This document shows positions 9,907 to 20,884 of a DNA stretch of 64,000 nt, in pieces (position 1 is the stretch's first letter; every line of letters begins with the position of its first letter). The notes under the pieces are model-generated. The model was not told the origin of the DNA. It did no database searches and was given only the letters and a program-made list of their open reading frames with translations. The DNA is taken from positions 3,218,504 to 3,282,503 of the forward strand of contig CP154957.1 of the NCBI GenBank assembly GCA_039621445.1. Reading direction: 5' to 3'. Origin of the DNA: Euglena gracilis. Taxonomy: Eukaryota > Euglenida > Euglenophyceae > Euglenales. Both the position numbers and the translations under genes were made by a program.

Positions 9907-10069
9907 TTTTCGCCCCTTCCCTGTCGTTCTGCCAAGGCAACCTAGCCTTGTTGTTGTCGTCTTCGTGTTGTAGAGTGCCCCCGACCCGCCTTAACCGTTG
10001 AGGACCACCCGGCCTCTCAACCGCACGCCGATTTTTCATGATTGCGATTTTGCACACCGATTTTTCTTG

Positions 10070-10580
10070 CAAAGAAGGAAAGAGGGGTCCTGGGGTGTGT
10101 GATTTTTTTTAAATTTCATAACTTTCATAAATTTCAAAAATTACTGTAAGTTACGGTTAGTTACGGGTGTGTAATTTATAAATAATAAATTACGCAAAAT
10201 TTGCAATGCTAGTTTCGGAGCCTTTTGCAAAACTAGGAATATTCCCAAATTTCAAGGGGGGAAAATTTTCAGGGGGGGGGGGACAATTTACGCCCAGGGA
10301 CTGTAATTGGCTAATTGGGGTCTGAAGGAGTGGCCATTTAGGTTGGACGAACACTATTTGTTCAACCTCATGAACGAATAAAACCGATTCTGTTCGAACC
10401 AATAATCAACTATTTTTTCCCCTTCTCTTTGCTTTCTTGCATCACACTGACCCAAATTGTGCAATTTTTATCTTCAAAATGTCCAATTGATTTGCTCAAG
10501 GGAGTCCTTAGAAAGCCTATCAATTGATTGGTGTCGATCGAGACTCTGATACAAAAACTAGAAAACTAACTGTGTCTAGA
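10070..10580. other. No gene seen
   Basis: It holds TTACTGTAAGTTACGGTTAG near 10140, a G tract at 10267-10282 and AT-rich DNA. From 10575 a CCGGTTCGGGC / GCCCGAACCGG inverted pair begins, recurring at 13910-14000, 17370-17460, 18110-18210 and 18620-18700. Confidence 0.45.
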
Positions 10581-10667
10581 ACGCCGGTTCGGGCGGCAGC
10601 CCTCACGCCCTTCACGCCCGAACCGGTGTTCAAGGAATCACGGCCAATTTCGCCCTTTCGCCCTGAA

Positions 10668-10850
10668 TACCACCCCCCCCCCCTTTATTGTCCCACCGAC
10701 CTGCCCCCGGGAGGCCCGACCGGACAATAAAGGGGGGGGGGGACAATAAAGGGGTACCAAAGGAACTTCATTGGCCGGGCCAAAAAACCCCCTGTCGGCC
10801 GGGGCCCAGGGACAATAAAGGGGGGGGGCAATAAAGGGGGGGGGGTGGTA
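10668..10850. mobile_element. MITE with TACCACC and ACAATAAAGGGG ends, copy 2
   Basis: The ends are TACCACC plus C tract plus TTTATTG and their inverse, CAATAAA plus G tract plus GGTGGTA. Internally it is the reverse complement of 3776-3937 (AAAGGAACTTCATTGGCCGG against GGCCAATGAAATTCCTTTGG). 183 bp, no coding. Confidence 0.8.
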
Positions 10851-10934
10851 CCCATTTTTCGAACATTTTGGAGCATTTTTGGGCTCCTTTGGACGCACGG
10901 CCATGTCCATCGGCCGATTGAAGTTTTCACAGGT

Positions 10935-11200
10935 CTGGTGCCATGTTACCCATCAATCAAAATCTCTTCTCCAGGGCTTTTGGCAGATGGCCACAGGATT
11001 CAGCAATTATGCACACAGCGCTTATTTTTCAGCGATCGTGCATTCCAAAATTTGACATCTTAATTTGTGAAATCCCACACCTCAGGTGCCATACAGCATA
11101 TCGATTGAAAGCTCTCTCCAAGACCTTTCATTTGGTACCCTCAGAACTTGCAGAGCACTCTGAAAATCGGCGATCGCATTTTCCGACCCTGTTTACCCTG
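10935..11200. repeat. Dispersed repeat R1, about 260 bp
   Basis: It contains TTACCCATCAATCAAA, AGATGGCCACAGGATTC, TTCAGCGATCGTGCATTCC, AAATTTGACATC and GGCGATCGCATTTTC in order. The same order recurs at 17575-17830, and in reverse at 19790-19950. Confidence 0.85.
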
Positions 11201-11206
11201 CTTGGG

Positions 11207-11262
11207 GGAGCACGCCGTCGGCCAGCCGTCGGCCAGCCGTCGGCCAGCCGTCGGCCAGCCGT
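11207..11262. repeat. 11-bp tandem repeat CCGTCGGCCAG
   Basis: About four and a half units ending in CCGTGTGACTC. A second array with three and a half units and a CCGTGTGCTCC end lies at 13580-13622. Confidence 0.9.
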
Positions 11263-11699
11263 GTGACTCACAGGAAAATGACCGGAGCCACAGCCTTGCA
11301 ATGCAAAAACAATTTCGCCGCCAATCTCCCTTCAGGGGGTGCTACCCCCGTGACCCCCCCCGTGACCCGCCCGTGACCCGAGAATCGAGCCTTCGATTTT
11401 CATGCAATGCATCAACCTTCGTCACTTCAGCCTTTCTTTTCATTCATCATTTCAGCCTGCTTTTTGATGTCCAGGTGGTGTTTTTGGTTGCTTTTCATCA
11501 ATTTTCTGGTTCAAACCATTGAAAGTTTGCCTTGCCATGGTCTAAAAATGGAAAGAAATGTCAAGATTTGAGGGGAAAATTTTTTCGACCCAAACAATGG
11601 CGCTTCTTTGCCATATGAATTTGAACCAAAACATTTGCAAAAGGGGAGACTGCGTAAGTAGGAAAGAATTTCATGGCAAAAAGGGGGGAGGGGAAACAT
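11263..11699. other. No gene seen; GTGACCCCCC motifs
   Basis: GTGACCCGCCCGTGACCCG near 11350-11380 is the complement of the GTCACGGGG motif of the 7.5 and 12.9 kb repeats. The remainder is unremarkable. Confidence 0.4.
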
Positions 11700-11945
11700 G
11701 AAATTTTTGTGGAAGACCGCCTCCAAAAACAGAGGGGGGTTGGTACACCCCCCCCCCTCTCCGAGGGCCTCGCCACGCCATTTACCCCCCCCCCCCTCGC
11801 CACGCCACCGGCGATTTTCGCGATTTTTTGAACGAAAATTTTGTTGGCGACCATGGTACACCCCTCCCCCCCCTGGTCGCCGACCCCCTCGCCACGCCAT
11901 TTACCCCCTCCCCCCCCCTATTCGGACCCCCTCGCCACGGCATAC
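11700..11945. repeat. CCTCGCCACGCC motif array with C tracts
   Basis: CCTCGCCACGCCATTTACCC plus C tract occurs at 11768 and again at 11889, with variants at 11798 and 11929. Related copies at 21670 and 21712 read CCCTCGCCACGCCAACC. Another motif-plus-tract family. Confidence 0.65.
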
Positions 11946-12589
11946 CAACCCCCCAGAAAATAATTGTCCTCACCCCACCTTCCATTTGGACAACCAAACC
12001 CCTTTTTGGCACCCAACGTCCAACGCACGTCCTCCTCACCCAAAAATGGCCAAAAATCTTTTCCCCTTTAAAAAAAAGTGCCAAAATTGGTGCATTTCTG
12101 CAACCAAAACAGAATTTTTTGGCTATTTTTTTTTCAAAGCTGGCAATAAAAAAAAACGTTTTTTTTTGGCTTTTTTTGTGTTTATTTTAAAGAAAAACAA
12201 AAAAAAACGCCAACGAGGGTTTGGGAATTTTTTTTTGGGAAAAAACACAGTCTCACCTCAGTGATGGTGAAGACGAGTAGCTGTTGCGCCTTATTTCCGC
12301 TTCATGCAAGACCAATTCACCGTCCGACTGAGTGGTCTTCAAAAATGGGAGTTCTTGATTTGCTTTGCCTCTTGTTTCTCAAAAGTTGGCCAGCAATGAA
12401 GGAACTTCCGTTGCAAAACCCATGCCGAGAGGTGGGGGGGCAAATTATGTGTTTTCAAAGGAAAATCCATTTTTTTCAAAAAAACCATTTTTATGGTGTT
12501 TTTTTTCCTTCAAAAAATCACGTTTTTTTAAAAAAAAACAAGAACACGTTTTTTTGCCACCTTTGCTTTTTTCCCCCCTTCAAAAATAG
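11946..12589. other. No gene seen
   Basis: A- and T-tract-rich sequence without protein-like frames; nothing repeated clearly elsewhere in the window. Confidence 0.4.
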
Positions 12590-12990
12590 CCATTTTGGGC
12601 CATTTTTTTCAAAAATGGGCCAAAGTGCATCCCAAAAAATGTAACAATCAAGAATATCTTGACAGAATTCCTTTTCCAAAAAATGAAAAAAATGACCAAT
12701 TTTGGAAATAAAAATCACCACTCCAAAAATGACCAGTTTCAAAACAAAAGGCATTTTTTTGTTCAAAAAATGGCCCCAAAATGGCCAAAAATGATTACTT
12801 TTGGACCCCAAAATCACCGATTTTAGGATGCGTGCCGCCCTTCTCGTGATGGGATGTAACAACATGGATGCTGCCTCCCGACCACCTCCAAAGTGGCATA
12901 CTTCCCCCGTGACCCCCCCCGTGACCCCCCCGTGACCCCCCCGTGACCCGCACCACCCCCTCAAGGTCATGTTCATCGTTGGTGGAGGCT
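12590..12990. repeat. Dispersed repeat with GTGACCCCCC motifs, arm 2 (inverted to 7470-7870)
   Basis: It reads, in reverse complement, the same series as 7470-7870: GGATGCACTTTGGCCC partner, GCCCTTCTCGTGATGGG, ATGGATGCTGCCTCCCG and GTGACCCCCCCGTGACCC four times. Divergence is moderate, so the two copies are old or were independent insertions. Confidence 0.75.
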
Positions 12991-13579
12991 GCATTTTTGC
13001 CCATTTGAAGTCATTTTTCGTCAATTTTTGTCAATTTTGCCCATTTTGGACTTTTTTTTTTACCAATTTTGACCATTTCAGCCTTTTTTGGGGGGGTCAT
13101 TCTGGAGCCATTGTGAACGATTATTGCCTACATAGAATTCGAATGACTAAAAAATGCTTAGCTGGTGTCCCACTGGCAAAATTTACCTAATAATGGACGA
13201 AAAAAGGCTCAAATATTGTGTGAAATGGTTTCAAGTGACTCAAAATTGTAGCCCCTCTTGTAGAATTCGAAAGATAATTCAAAACGAACATCCGAAGTTA
13301 AGATTTGGCCCAACATGAAACATTTGCACACCAAATTTAGGCATTAGGTGCTGAAATCAAGCAATTTTCACCCCGAAATATGCATTTGCCACTCATGCCA
13401 GCCAAAATTGTGCATTTTCCACATGAAAATGGGATTTTACACCCAAAATTAGGCATTCGCCACTCAAAATTAGGAATTTACACATGAAATTAGGAATTTC
13501 CTCCTCAAAATTAGCAATTTCAGGCCAAATTAGGCATTTGCTACCCATATGAGATAGCCAACCTGACCCGGCTTCCGTC
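12991..13579. other. No gene; simple TTAGGCATTTGC-like reiteration
   Basis: Between 13330 and 13550 words of the form AAATTAGGCATT or AAATTAGGAATTT recur about seven times at roughly 25-35 bp spacing, an old degenerate tandem. No coding. Confidence 0.5.
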
Positions 13580-13654
13580 ACGCCGTCGGCCAGCCGTCGG
13601 CCAGCCGTCGGCCAGCCGTGTGCTCCCCCAAAGTCGAAATTCCCATGTTTCACT

Positions 13655-14030
13655 AGCCATGTTGCCCATCGATCGAAAGCTCTTCTCAGGGGCTTTCAGC
13701 AGATGGCCTTAGATTCCAGCCGTGCTACATGGTATTCTATTTCAAAAATTCCCCAAATTTGGTGAAATGGAAATTGTTCCTCAAAATACCCAAATATCTG
13801 GCCAAATACCCCCCAAAAACTGCTCAGATGTGAAGATTTGATTGCCACATGTCTACTAACCATTTTGAACACTTTTTGACACTTTTTATTTTCGGTCCCC
13901 TAGACGCCATCTTCCCGCCCGAACCGGCGTTCTGGACGCCGGTTTGGTGCAAAAATTTCTGCGCCGAACCGGTGTCCAGAACGCCGGTTTGGGCGTGAAG
14001 CCAGAGCCCCAATACACGGTTTCAACGACT
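13655..14030. repeat. Dispersed repeat R2 plus CCGGTT inverted pairs
   Basis: TTGCCCATCGATCGAAAGC, GCAGATGGCCTTAGATTCC, TGGTATTCTATTTC and GACACTTTTTGGCACTTTT-like words occur in the same order at 17870-18100 and in reverse at 16910-17120. The adjoining CCCGAACCGGCGTTCTGG / CCAGAACGCCGGTTTGGG pair at 13918-13990 also follows R2 at 18115-18200. Confidence 0.75.
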
Positions 14031-14153
14031 TGACTCACGGTCAACCCTTCGGTGGCAAATAAAAAGTGCCCTACCATCGTACTCTTCCCGAACCCGGGAT
14101 GGGAAGAGTACGGGGGGGGGGGAATAGTACGGTGGGGGGGATGGGGCGCAAGG

Positions 14154-15643
14154 CGGTAGACTGGGGGGGGGGGGGGTGGGTAGTCGGCCGACTAGTCGGC
14201 CGACTACCCAATTGGTCCACCGACTAGTCCTAGTCGGTAGCTAGTCGGCGAGACAGGGGGGGGGGGTTAGTGGGTAGTCGGCCAACTAGTCGGCCGACTA
14301 CCCACTCTAATGTACTAACGGGTCAAAACCGCCGACTTTTAAGCCCCCCCCCCATGAACAAAATCCAATGCAATCTAGTCGGTGGCTAGTCGGCGGTCAT
14401 AAAAATGGTCTGTGGCGGGCCCAAATCACCCGGAAATGGTCCGGATGGGTCCAAATAAGTGTCTTACGCCTAAATAAACACCCCCAGATGGAAATCTTTG
14501 GTCAGTGGGGGGTCGGTGGGCCCTTGATGGAGGTCCGGAGGGGTAAAAAACCAATGATGAAACAGGGATTACATTAAAATCCTTTAGAAATGCAATCTGC
14601 AATCTGCGTTTTGCATCACGAGAGGCAGAAAACTCCCCCCTCCACCCCAATCCGAGACTCAAATAACAAAATCCCTTCTGTGTTGGCAACGTACTCGGGG
14701 GCTAAGTCGTTTTTGTGGCTCACTTTGGCACAGGCGGGGGGGGCTCCGCCTCCCCCGCCCCCCCCCCCTCAAATAACAAAATCCCTTCTGTGTTGGCAAC
14801 ATACTCGGGGGCTAAGTCGTTTTTGTGGCTCACTTTGGCATAGGCGGGGGGGGGGCTCCCCCCTCACCGCACCCCCCCCCTCAAATAACAAAATCCCTTT
14901 TGTGTTTGCAACATACTCGGGGGCTAAGTCGTTTTTGTGGCTCACTTTGGCATAGGCGGGGGGGCTCCGCCCCCCCCGCACCCCCCCCCTCAAATAACAA
15001 AATCCCTTCTGTGTGGCAACATACTCGGGGGCTAAGTCGTTTTTGTGGCTCACTTTGGCATAGGCGGGGGGGGCTCCCCCCCCCCCCCCCCCCCCCCCCT
15101 CAAATAACAAAATCCCTTCTGTGTTTGCAACATACTCGGGGGCTAAGTCGTTTTTGTGGCTCACTTTGGCATAGGCGGGGGGGCTCCGCCCCCCCCGCAC
15201 CCCCCCCCTCCAATAACAAAATCCCTTCTATGTTGGCTATAGACTTGGGGGATAAGACCCTTTTTTGTGCAAATTTTGACTTATACTGAAAATTCAATGG
15301 GGAGAGGTGTACTTTTGTCAAAAGTGGCCCAAAATGGACATTTTCCCCCAATTTTTTTGCATATTCACCCCCGATTGGGGGGTTCTGGAGCCATTTGGGT
15401 CGGTTTTGACCGGCGTTGAGGTGATTTAGACATTTTTTTTTTACCAGGGGGGGGGCTTAAAAGTCGGCGGTTTTGACCCGTTAGTACATTAGAGTGGGTA
15501 GTCGGCCGACTAGTCGGCCGACTACCCACTACCCCCCCGCCGACTAGCCACCGACCAATTAGTCGGCCGACTAGTCGGTGGACCAATTGGGTAGTCGGCC
15601 GACTAGTCGGCCGACTACCCACTACCCCCCCCCCCAGTCTACC
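14154..15643. mobile_element. TIR transposon T2, intact and without the nested insertion
   Basis: The ends are GGTAGACTGGGGG and CCCCCAGTCTACC. Inside each lie two sets of the palindrome TAGTCGGCCGACTAGTCGG separated by GACAGG/CCCCCC tracts, then CACTCTAATGTACTAACGG inverted at the right. The interior matches T1 in order, with the T1 insertion site intact near 14574-14582. Length 1.49 kb, no transposase. The 110-bp tandem array fills 14655-15235. Confidence 0.85.
14655..15235. repeat. Tandem repeat, unit about 110 bp, six copies
   Basis: Unit starts at about 14663, 14773, 14885, 14994, 15104 and 15213, the last diverging into unique sequence. It is the same unit as 1838-2215 in T1, but with CTTCTGTGTTGG in place of CTTCTATGTTGG in most units, so each array has homogenised separately. 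Confidence 0.9.
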
Positions 15644-15712
15644 GTTTGGCACTGGGGGATGGTAACTGCCCCCCCCCCTCCCCACAAGCGAATGATCAAC
15701 TTGGGGGTTCAC

Positions 15713-15830
15713 AAATGTTCGTTTCATCAGAGCAAGCAACAAAAAAGGGAAAGGTTCGTATCATAAAGAGCGAGGAGGACATTGCAGAACCTCTACAAAA
15801 AAGGACGCCAAGCCATTTGGTGGGGACGCA
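15713..15830 (+). CDS. Possible exon, unknown protein
   Basis: The frame encodes MFVSSEQATKKGKVRIIK then SEEDIAEPLQKRTPSHL, a basic then acidic sequence of ordinary composition between G/C tracts. No domain recognised. It follows the end of T2 and could be host DNA or part of another mobile element. Confidence 0.35.
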
Positions 15831-15899
15831 GGGGATGGGGGGGGACGCGGGGGGTGGGGGGGCTCAGTAAGCAGCGCGAAGCAACGGTGACATGACTCA

Positions 15900-16421
15900 A
15901 TTGATGTCAGGGGATCCGGAAGAACTCACTGCGGGTAAAACAAGCAACGCCCTTCGAGCTCTGGGATTTCACACATTTCCGAATAGGAAGCATGTTGCCA
16001 CACATGACAAATGGGACATGGGACGGCGGCACATCGACGCAAAGGACACTCACAAACTCGGCAGTCCTTGGACGGTTTCGGATCAGGCTGAGTTGGGGTG
16101 CAACAAAAGCATCGTTTTCCTTGGCTTCCGCCGGTGCCTCATTAGCAGCATCATCTTTGTCCTCAGTTTCATCAGGTATGTTGACATGTGGCACATCATG
16201 GGGATCTAGTGTGTTCAATGTTCAATTGCAGAATTTTGCTCATCCGCGCCAAATTTTGGCACATCATTAGCAACGCTGGAACCAGGGTCAATGAGGGTCG
16301 GAGGCAGTGGGGCAGTGGAAGGGGTCAGGATAAGCCGCCCCATTCCTTGTCGGAGGAGGTCTTCGGGAATCCGTTCCCATACCGCAAGAACCCCGTGGGG
16401 TGGGCACCCGACTAAGCACAA
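15900..16421 (-). CDS. Protein-like region of an unrecognised gene
   Basis: On the minus strand, about 16421-16215 encodes ERIPEDLLRQGMGRLILTPS and then VANDVPKFGADEQNSAIEH. After a one-base frame change, 16218-15907 encodes an acidic linker (DETEDKDDAANEAPAEAKEN), SLIRNRPRTAEFVSVLC and PFVMCGNMLPIRKC, ending at a stop. Codon use and amino-acid balance are those of real protein and differ from the G/C-tract surroundings. The shift near 16215 may be an intron, a mutation, or the border of two pieces. No known domain recognised. Confidence 0.5.
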
Positions 16422-16504
16422 GCCTGATCCCTACCAGCCCCTACCCCCCCCCCCCGGGGGGTCCAAGGGACCAGGGTGTGACGTAGAGCTGAGCTCTTTG
16501 GGAG
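16422..16504. other. Short spacer with C tract
   Basis: GTGGGGTGGGCACCCGACTAAG near 16396 begins a short motif also seen at 27315 (GTGGGGTAGGCACCCAAC), followed by a C tract. No gene. Confidence 0.4.
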
Positions 16505-16728
16505 ACCACCCCGGCGGCCCGGCGGCCCGGCCCGGCCCGGCCCGGCACGGCCCGGCTGGCGGCCCAGCGGCCCGGCCCAGCCGGCGGCCCAGCCCAGCCC
16601 GGCACGGCCCGGCTGGCGGCCCAGCGGCCCGGCCGGCGGCCCGGCTCGGCCCGGCCGGCGGCCCGGCCCGGCCGGAGCCCCGGCGGCCCGGCGGCCCGGC
16701 AAGGCCGGCGGCCCGGCGGACCGGCATC
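16505..16728. repeat. GGCCCGGC low-complexity block
   Basis: Almost pure G and C built from GGCCCGG, GGCGGCCC and CGGCCCGGC words. The long open frames across it in several directions are a by-product of composition. Confidence 0.9.
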
Positions 16729-16729
16729 A

Positions 16730-16905
16730 TCGGTCATGATGGCCATCATGGGTCATGATGCGCATCATGGGTCACGATGGCCATCATTGGTCATGATGGC
16801 CATCATGGGTCATGATGGCCATCATGGGTCATGATGGCCATCATGGGTCATGATGGCCATCATGGGTCATGATGGCCATCATTGGTCAAGATGGCCATCA
16901 TGGGT
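16730..16905. repeat. 18-bp satellite, GGTCATGATGGCCATCAT
   Basis: About ten units. The core CATGATGGCCATCATG is palindromic, so the array has no strand preference. More units lie at 20885-21265 and 21478-21650. Confidence 0.95.
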
Positions 16906-18730
16906 CAGTGGGAAAAGTGCCAAAAAGTGTCCAAAATGGTTTTGTAGACATGAGACAATCACTGAGCACTTTTTGGGGGGTATTTGGCCAGAAATTGGGG
17001 TATTTTGTGCAACAATTTCCATTTGGCCAAATCTGGGGATTTTCTGAAATAGAATACCATGCAGCAGGGCTGAAATCTAAGGCCATCTAAAACCCTTGAG
17101 AAGGGTTATCGATCAAGGGGCAACATGGCAGGTGAACAGTGGATTTTGGAATTTGCGAAAAGGGTCCAAAAATCGTAATTCTGAAAAAACCCAAGGGGTC
17201 CAGCTAAAATTTCCTAACCATAATTCTGAAAAACCCAGGGGAGGGTCCAACCAATTTTGAAAACACCCAGGGGGGCCAAAATTTCCCAACTGTAATTAAC
17301 ATTTCCCAACAATTTTGAAAAATTCCTGGGGGGCTCCAGCCAATTTTTTTTTCTATATCGAGAACTGTGTCCCAGACGCCGGTTCGGGCGGGAAACCTGT
17401 GCCTGGGACACAGTTTTTGAAACCGTGGCTAGGGGGCTCCGGTTTCATGCCCGAACCGGCGGCTAGGGAATCACGGCCAATTTCGCCCAAAATACCCATG
17501 TTGGGGCAGTTTTGGGCAATTTTGGCCCAAATGGGCCACCGGTCAAAAATGGCAGATTTCATACTTATGAAGGCATGTTACCCATTAATCGAAAGCTGTT
17601 TTAAAGGGCTTTCGACAGATGGCCACAGGATTCGGCCATAATGCATGTAGCGCTTATTTTCAGCGATCGTGTATTCCAAAATTTGACATCCTAATTTGTC
17701 AAATCCCACAGCTCAGGTTGCATATTGCATATCAAACGAAAGGTCTCGCCAACACCTTTCGCTTGGTACCCACAGAACTCAGCCAGATTGCAAAGCGCCC
17801 TCAGAATCAGCGATCGCATTTTTCTGCATTTTTCGGACCCCATTTGCATATCTGAAATTCCACTTTTCAGCTGCCATGTTGCCCATCGATCGAAAGCTCT
17901 TCTCAAGGGCTTTCAGCAGATGGCCTTAGATTTCTGCCATGCTGCGTGGTATTCTATTTCAGAAATTCTCCAAAATTGGCCAAAAGGAAATTGTTCCTCA
18001 AAAAACCCCAATTTTTGGCCCAAGACCACCCAAAATCTGCTAAAATATGAATGCCACCTGTCTACAAACCCTTTTGGACACTTTTTGGCACTTTTTATTT
18101 TGGGTCTCCCAGATGCCGGTTTCACGCCCAAACCGGCGTCAGAAATTTCCCGCCCGAAAATTCCGAAATTTCCCGAAATTTCCCGTCCCAGACGCCGGTT
18201 CGGGCATGAAACCGGAGCCCCCAGACACGGTTTCAACCGTGTTTGTGAAGAAACCCAGCCAAAATCTCTGAACCGGAATTCTGAAAAAAGGGGGGATCAA
18301 ATCCCAACCATAATTCTGGAAAAAAAATCAGCGGGGTCCAACCGAAAATTCGGCATTGCAAATTTGAAAAAATCTGGGGGGGGTCCAGCCAAAATTTCCC
18401 AACCGTGATTCTGAAAAAACCTAGGGGTGGTCCAACCAAAAAAATTTTCCAAATCGTAATTCTGAAAAAAAAAACCTTTCGATTGATGGGTAACCTATGG
18501 CATCAGACGGATGAAAACTTCAATCGGCCGATCGACATGGCCATGAGCCCAAAGGATCCCAAAAATGCCCAAAAATGTTCAGAAACTGGGTATTTAGGGC
18601 GAAATTGGCCTTTATTCCTTGAATGCCGGTTCGGGCGTGAAGCCAGAGCCCCTTATCCACGGTTTCAACAACTGTGTCCAGAACGCCCCAACCGGCGTTC
18701 TGGACACAGTTTTCGTATCAAAAAAAGTTT
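16906..18730. repeat. Mosaic of dispersed repeats R1, R2 and CCGGTT pairs
   Basis: In order: R2 inverted (16910-17120); a series of CCCAACCGTAATTCTGAAAAA-like 35-40 bp units (about 17170-17340 and 18260-18470); a CCGGTT inverted pair (17370-17460); R1 (17575-17830); R2 (17870-18100); further CCGGTT pairs (18110-18210, 18620-18710). No coding. Confidence 0.65.
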
Positions 18731-18734
18731 TTTA

Positions 18735-19300
18735 GCCCCCCCAAAAAAATTCATTTAAATATGAAGGAAAATGACTCAAAAGCCACCCAAATGCCCTCAG
18801 AAACCCCCATTCGGGGGTCCATTTGCAAAAAAAAATGGGTAATATCTTCTTTTTGTGCCAGTTCTGTGAAACTTGTCTTTGTCCAGGAGTTAAAGAGCAC
18901 GATTCGGCCCTCCTTGCCTTGCACACACAAGGGGATTTTGCCCCCCCCCCCCAGAGGAGGCCGTAGGCCGACTAAGTTCGCATATCGGGGTTCATTGGGG
19001 AGCGCGCTTTGGGGCGACGGCAGTACAGTTGGGGTTTTTTGGGACCCCCCCCCCCCCGGCTGAGGAGGGGTTTTTTAAGACTAGTCGCTCCGACCACCAA
19101 TTTTAAGTCCACCCCCCCTCTAAAAAAATTTAAGCCCCCCCTCCAAATTTTTTTCATTCAAATATGAAGAAAAATGACACAAAACCCACCCAAATGCCTT
19201 CAGAAACCCCCATTCGGGGGTCCATTTGCAAAAAATGAACCCAATATGCGAACCCCAATGAACCCCGATATGCGAACTTAGTCGGCCTACGGCCTCCTCT
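18735..19300. repeat. Repeat containing AAACCCCCATTCGGGGGTCC, two copies
   Basis: CCACCCAAATGCC, CAGAAACCCCCATTCGGGGG and TCCATTTGCAAAAAA occur at 18780-18830 and again at 19180-19230. GCATATCGGGGTTCATTGGG near 18980 is inverted at 19245. Distant relatives occur at the right ends of T1 and T2 (GACCCCCGATTGGGGGG). Confidence 0.65.
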
Positions 19301-20327
19301 GGGGGGGGAGGGGGCTGCCGCCACCCCCCGGACCCCCCCAAAATGACAAAATCCCCTTGTGTGTGCAAAATAAGGAGGGCCAAAGGAGCGTTGGCAGGGG
19401 GGGGGGAGGGGGGGGTCAGATTTTTTTTGCATTTTTGGCACTTTTTGCTGTACTGTCTCACCACCGGGGGGGGGGAGGTCCTGGGGTCCCAACTGTGCTG
19501 CCAACCCCCCCTCAAAAATCGGCCAAAAACCAGCGCCGAAGGCGCCGGAAAAAAATTTTAAGGCCTTTTTTTGGTCCAAAAGGCCATTTTTGGTGTCAAA
19601 ATTTTCAAAACTAGGGGGGGGGGTGCTTACCAACTGGGGGGGGTGCTAGGGTGCCTGCCCCTAGCAGGCACACCCCCTCTGGGGGGGGATAGGGCCCACT
19701 GTGCCCAGCATGCCCAAGAAAAAAGCATTTTTTTTGAGCAAAAAATGGAGGTGGTATCAAGGGACAGGTCTTGGGGAGAGCTTTCGTTTGATGTGCAATA
19801 TACTTCCTGAGATGTGGAATTTGACAAATTAGGATGTGAAATTTTGGAATACACAATCGCTGAAAATAAGAGCTGTGCATTATGGCCGAATTCTGTGGTC
19901 GTCTGTCGAGAGCCCTTGAGAAGAGCTTTCGATCTGCAAAGCAAGAAGCAGGGGGTTTTTTTAGTCTCGGACCCCCCCCCCCAGGGAGGGGGGTAGGGTG
20001 GGTGGGTCGCTGAGCTCTTATCTCTTTAGAGTAAGAGCGAAGCTTACCCCCCCCCCCCAGACCCCCCCTGACCCCCCCGCCCCCCCCCCCCCTGAGTAGG
20101 CCTGGGCACCCGCGGATTATCGATGTGACCTGATTTCCGGACCCGAGAAGTTAATAGCCTATAGGTTAGGAGAGGGTCCCTAGTTTGTCCAGAGCCCGCA
20201 CTTTGCCCCCAACTCCCCGCCGGTCCGGAGATCTGGCCCGAGCAAAAAAGTTGTGTACCGTTTTTTTTCTCCAAAGAACTTTTATTGGACCGGCAACAGG
20301 GGTCATTTTTGAGGTAAAAAAAAATCG
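19301..20327. other. No gene; hairpins and R1 fragment
   Basis: GGTGCCTGCCCCTAGCAGGCA hairpin at about 19647-19672, of the type seen at 27057-27325; R1 inverted at 19790-19950; C tracts near 20050 and 20085. Confidence 0.5.
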
Positions 20328-20872
20328 AAAAATTCAAAATATCTCGAAAACGCTGGGGAGTTGAGAAAAAGTAAAGAGTACCTCAGTCCACAACTTTGGG
20401 ACGCCCTTTCCACCGGTATGCGCGGTTTGGGCCAACTCCCCGCCTGGGCCGAGATATGGCCGTTTTGTCGTTTCGCCAGCAGGGGGACTCTGCCAAAAAC
20501 GGGTCATTTTTGGGGGTCAAGAAATCGAAAAATTCAAAATATCTCGAAAACGCTGGGGAGTTGTCAAAAAGTAAAGAGTACCTCATTCCACAACTTTGGG
20601 ACGCCCGATCCACCGGTATGCGCGGTTTGGGCCAACTCTCCGCCTGGGCCGAGATACGGCCGTTTTGTGGTTTCGCCATGGGGGGACTCTGCCATTTGGA
20701 GCCCAAAACGGGCCAAAAAACCAGTTTTTGCAAAATATCTCCAAAATGGTGGGGAGTTGAAAAAAATGTCCGGAGACCTAAATTGAAGCCCTTGGAACGC
20801 CCTATCTACTGGTATTTTGATTTCCCCGCAACTCCCTGCCCAACCCGAGTTCTGTCCATTTTCCGCCAATTT
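20328..20872. repeat. Tandem repeat, unit about 196-200 bp, 2.7 copies
   Basis: Each unit has AAAATATCTCGAAAACGCTG, GGGGAGTTG, AAAGAGTACCTCA, CAACTTTGGGACGCCC, CCACCGGTATGCGCGG and GGGCCGAGATA. Starts are at about 20328, 20528 and 20724. A single diverged unit lies at 49310-49450. Confidence 0.85.
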
Positions 20873-20884
20873 GGGCCATTTTGG

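Noticed and set aside
16505-16728. Long open frames in several directions across the GGCCC block
   Set aside because: Pure G/C composition removes stop codons; the translations are Pro/Ala/Gly/Arg repeats with no protein pattern.
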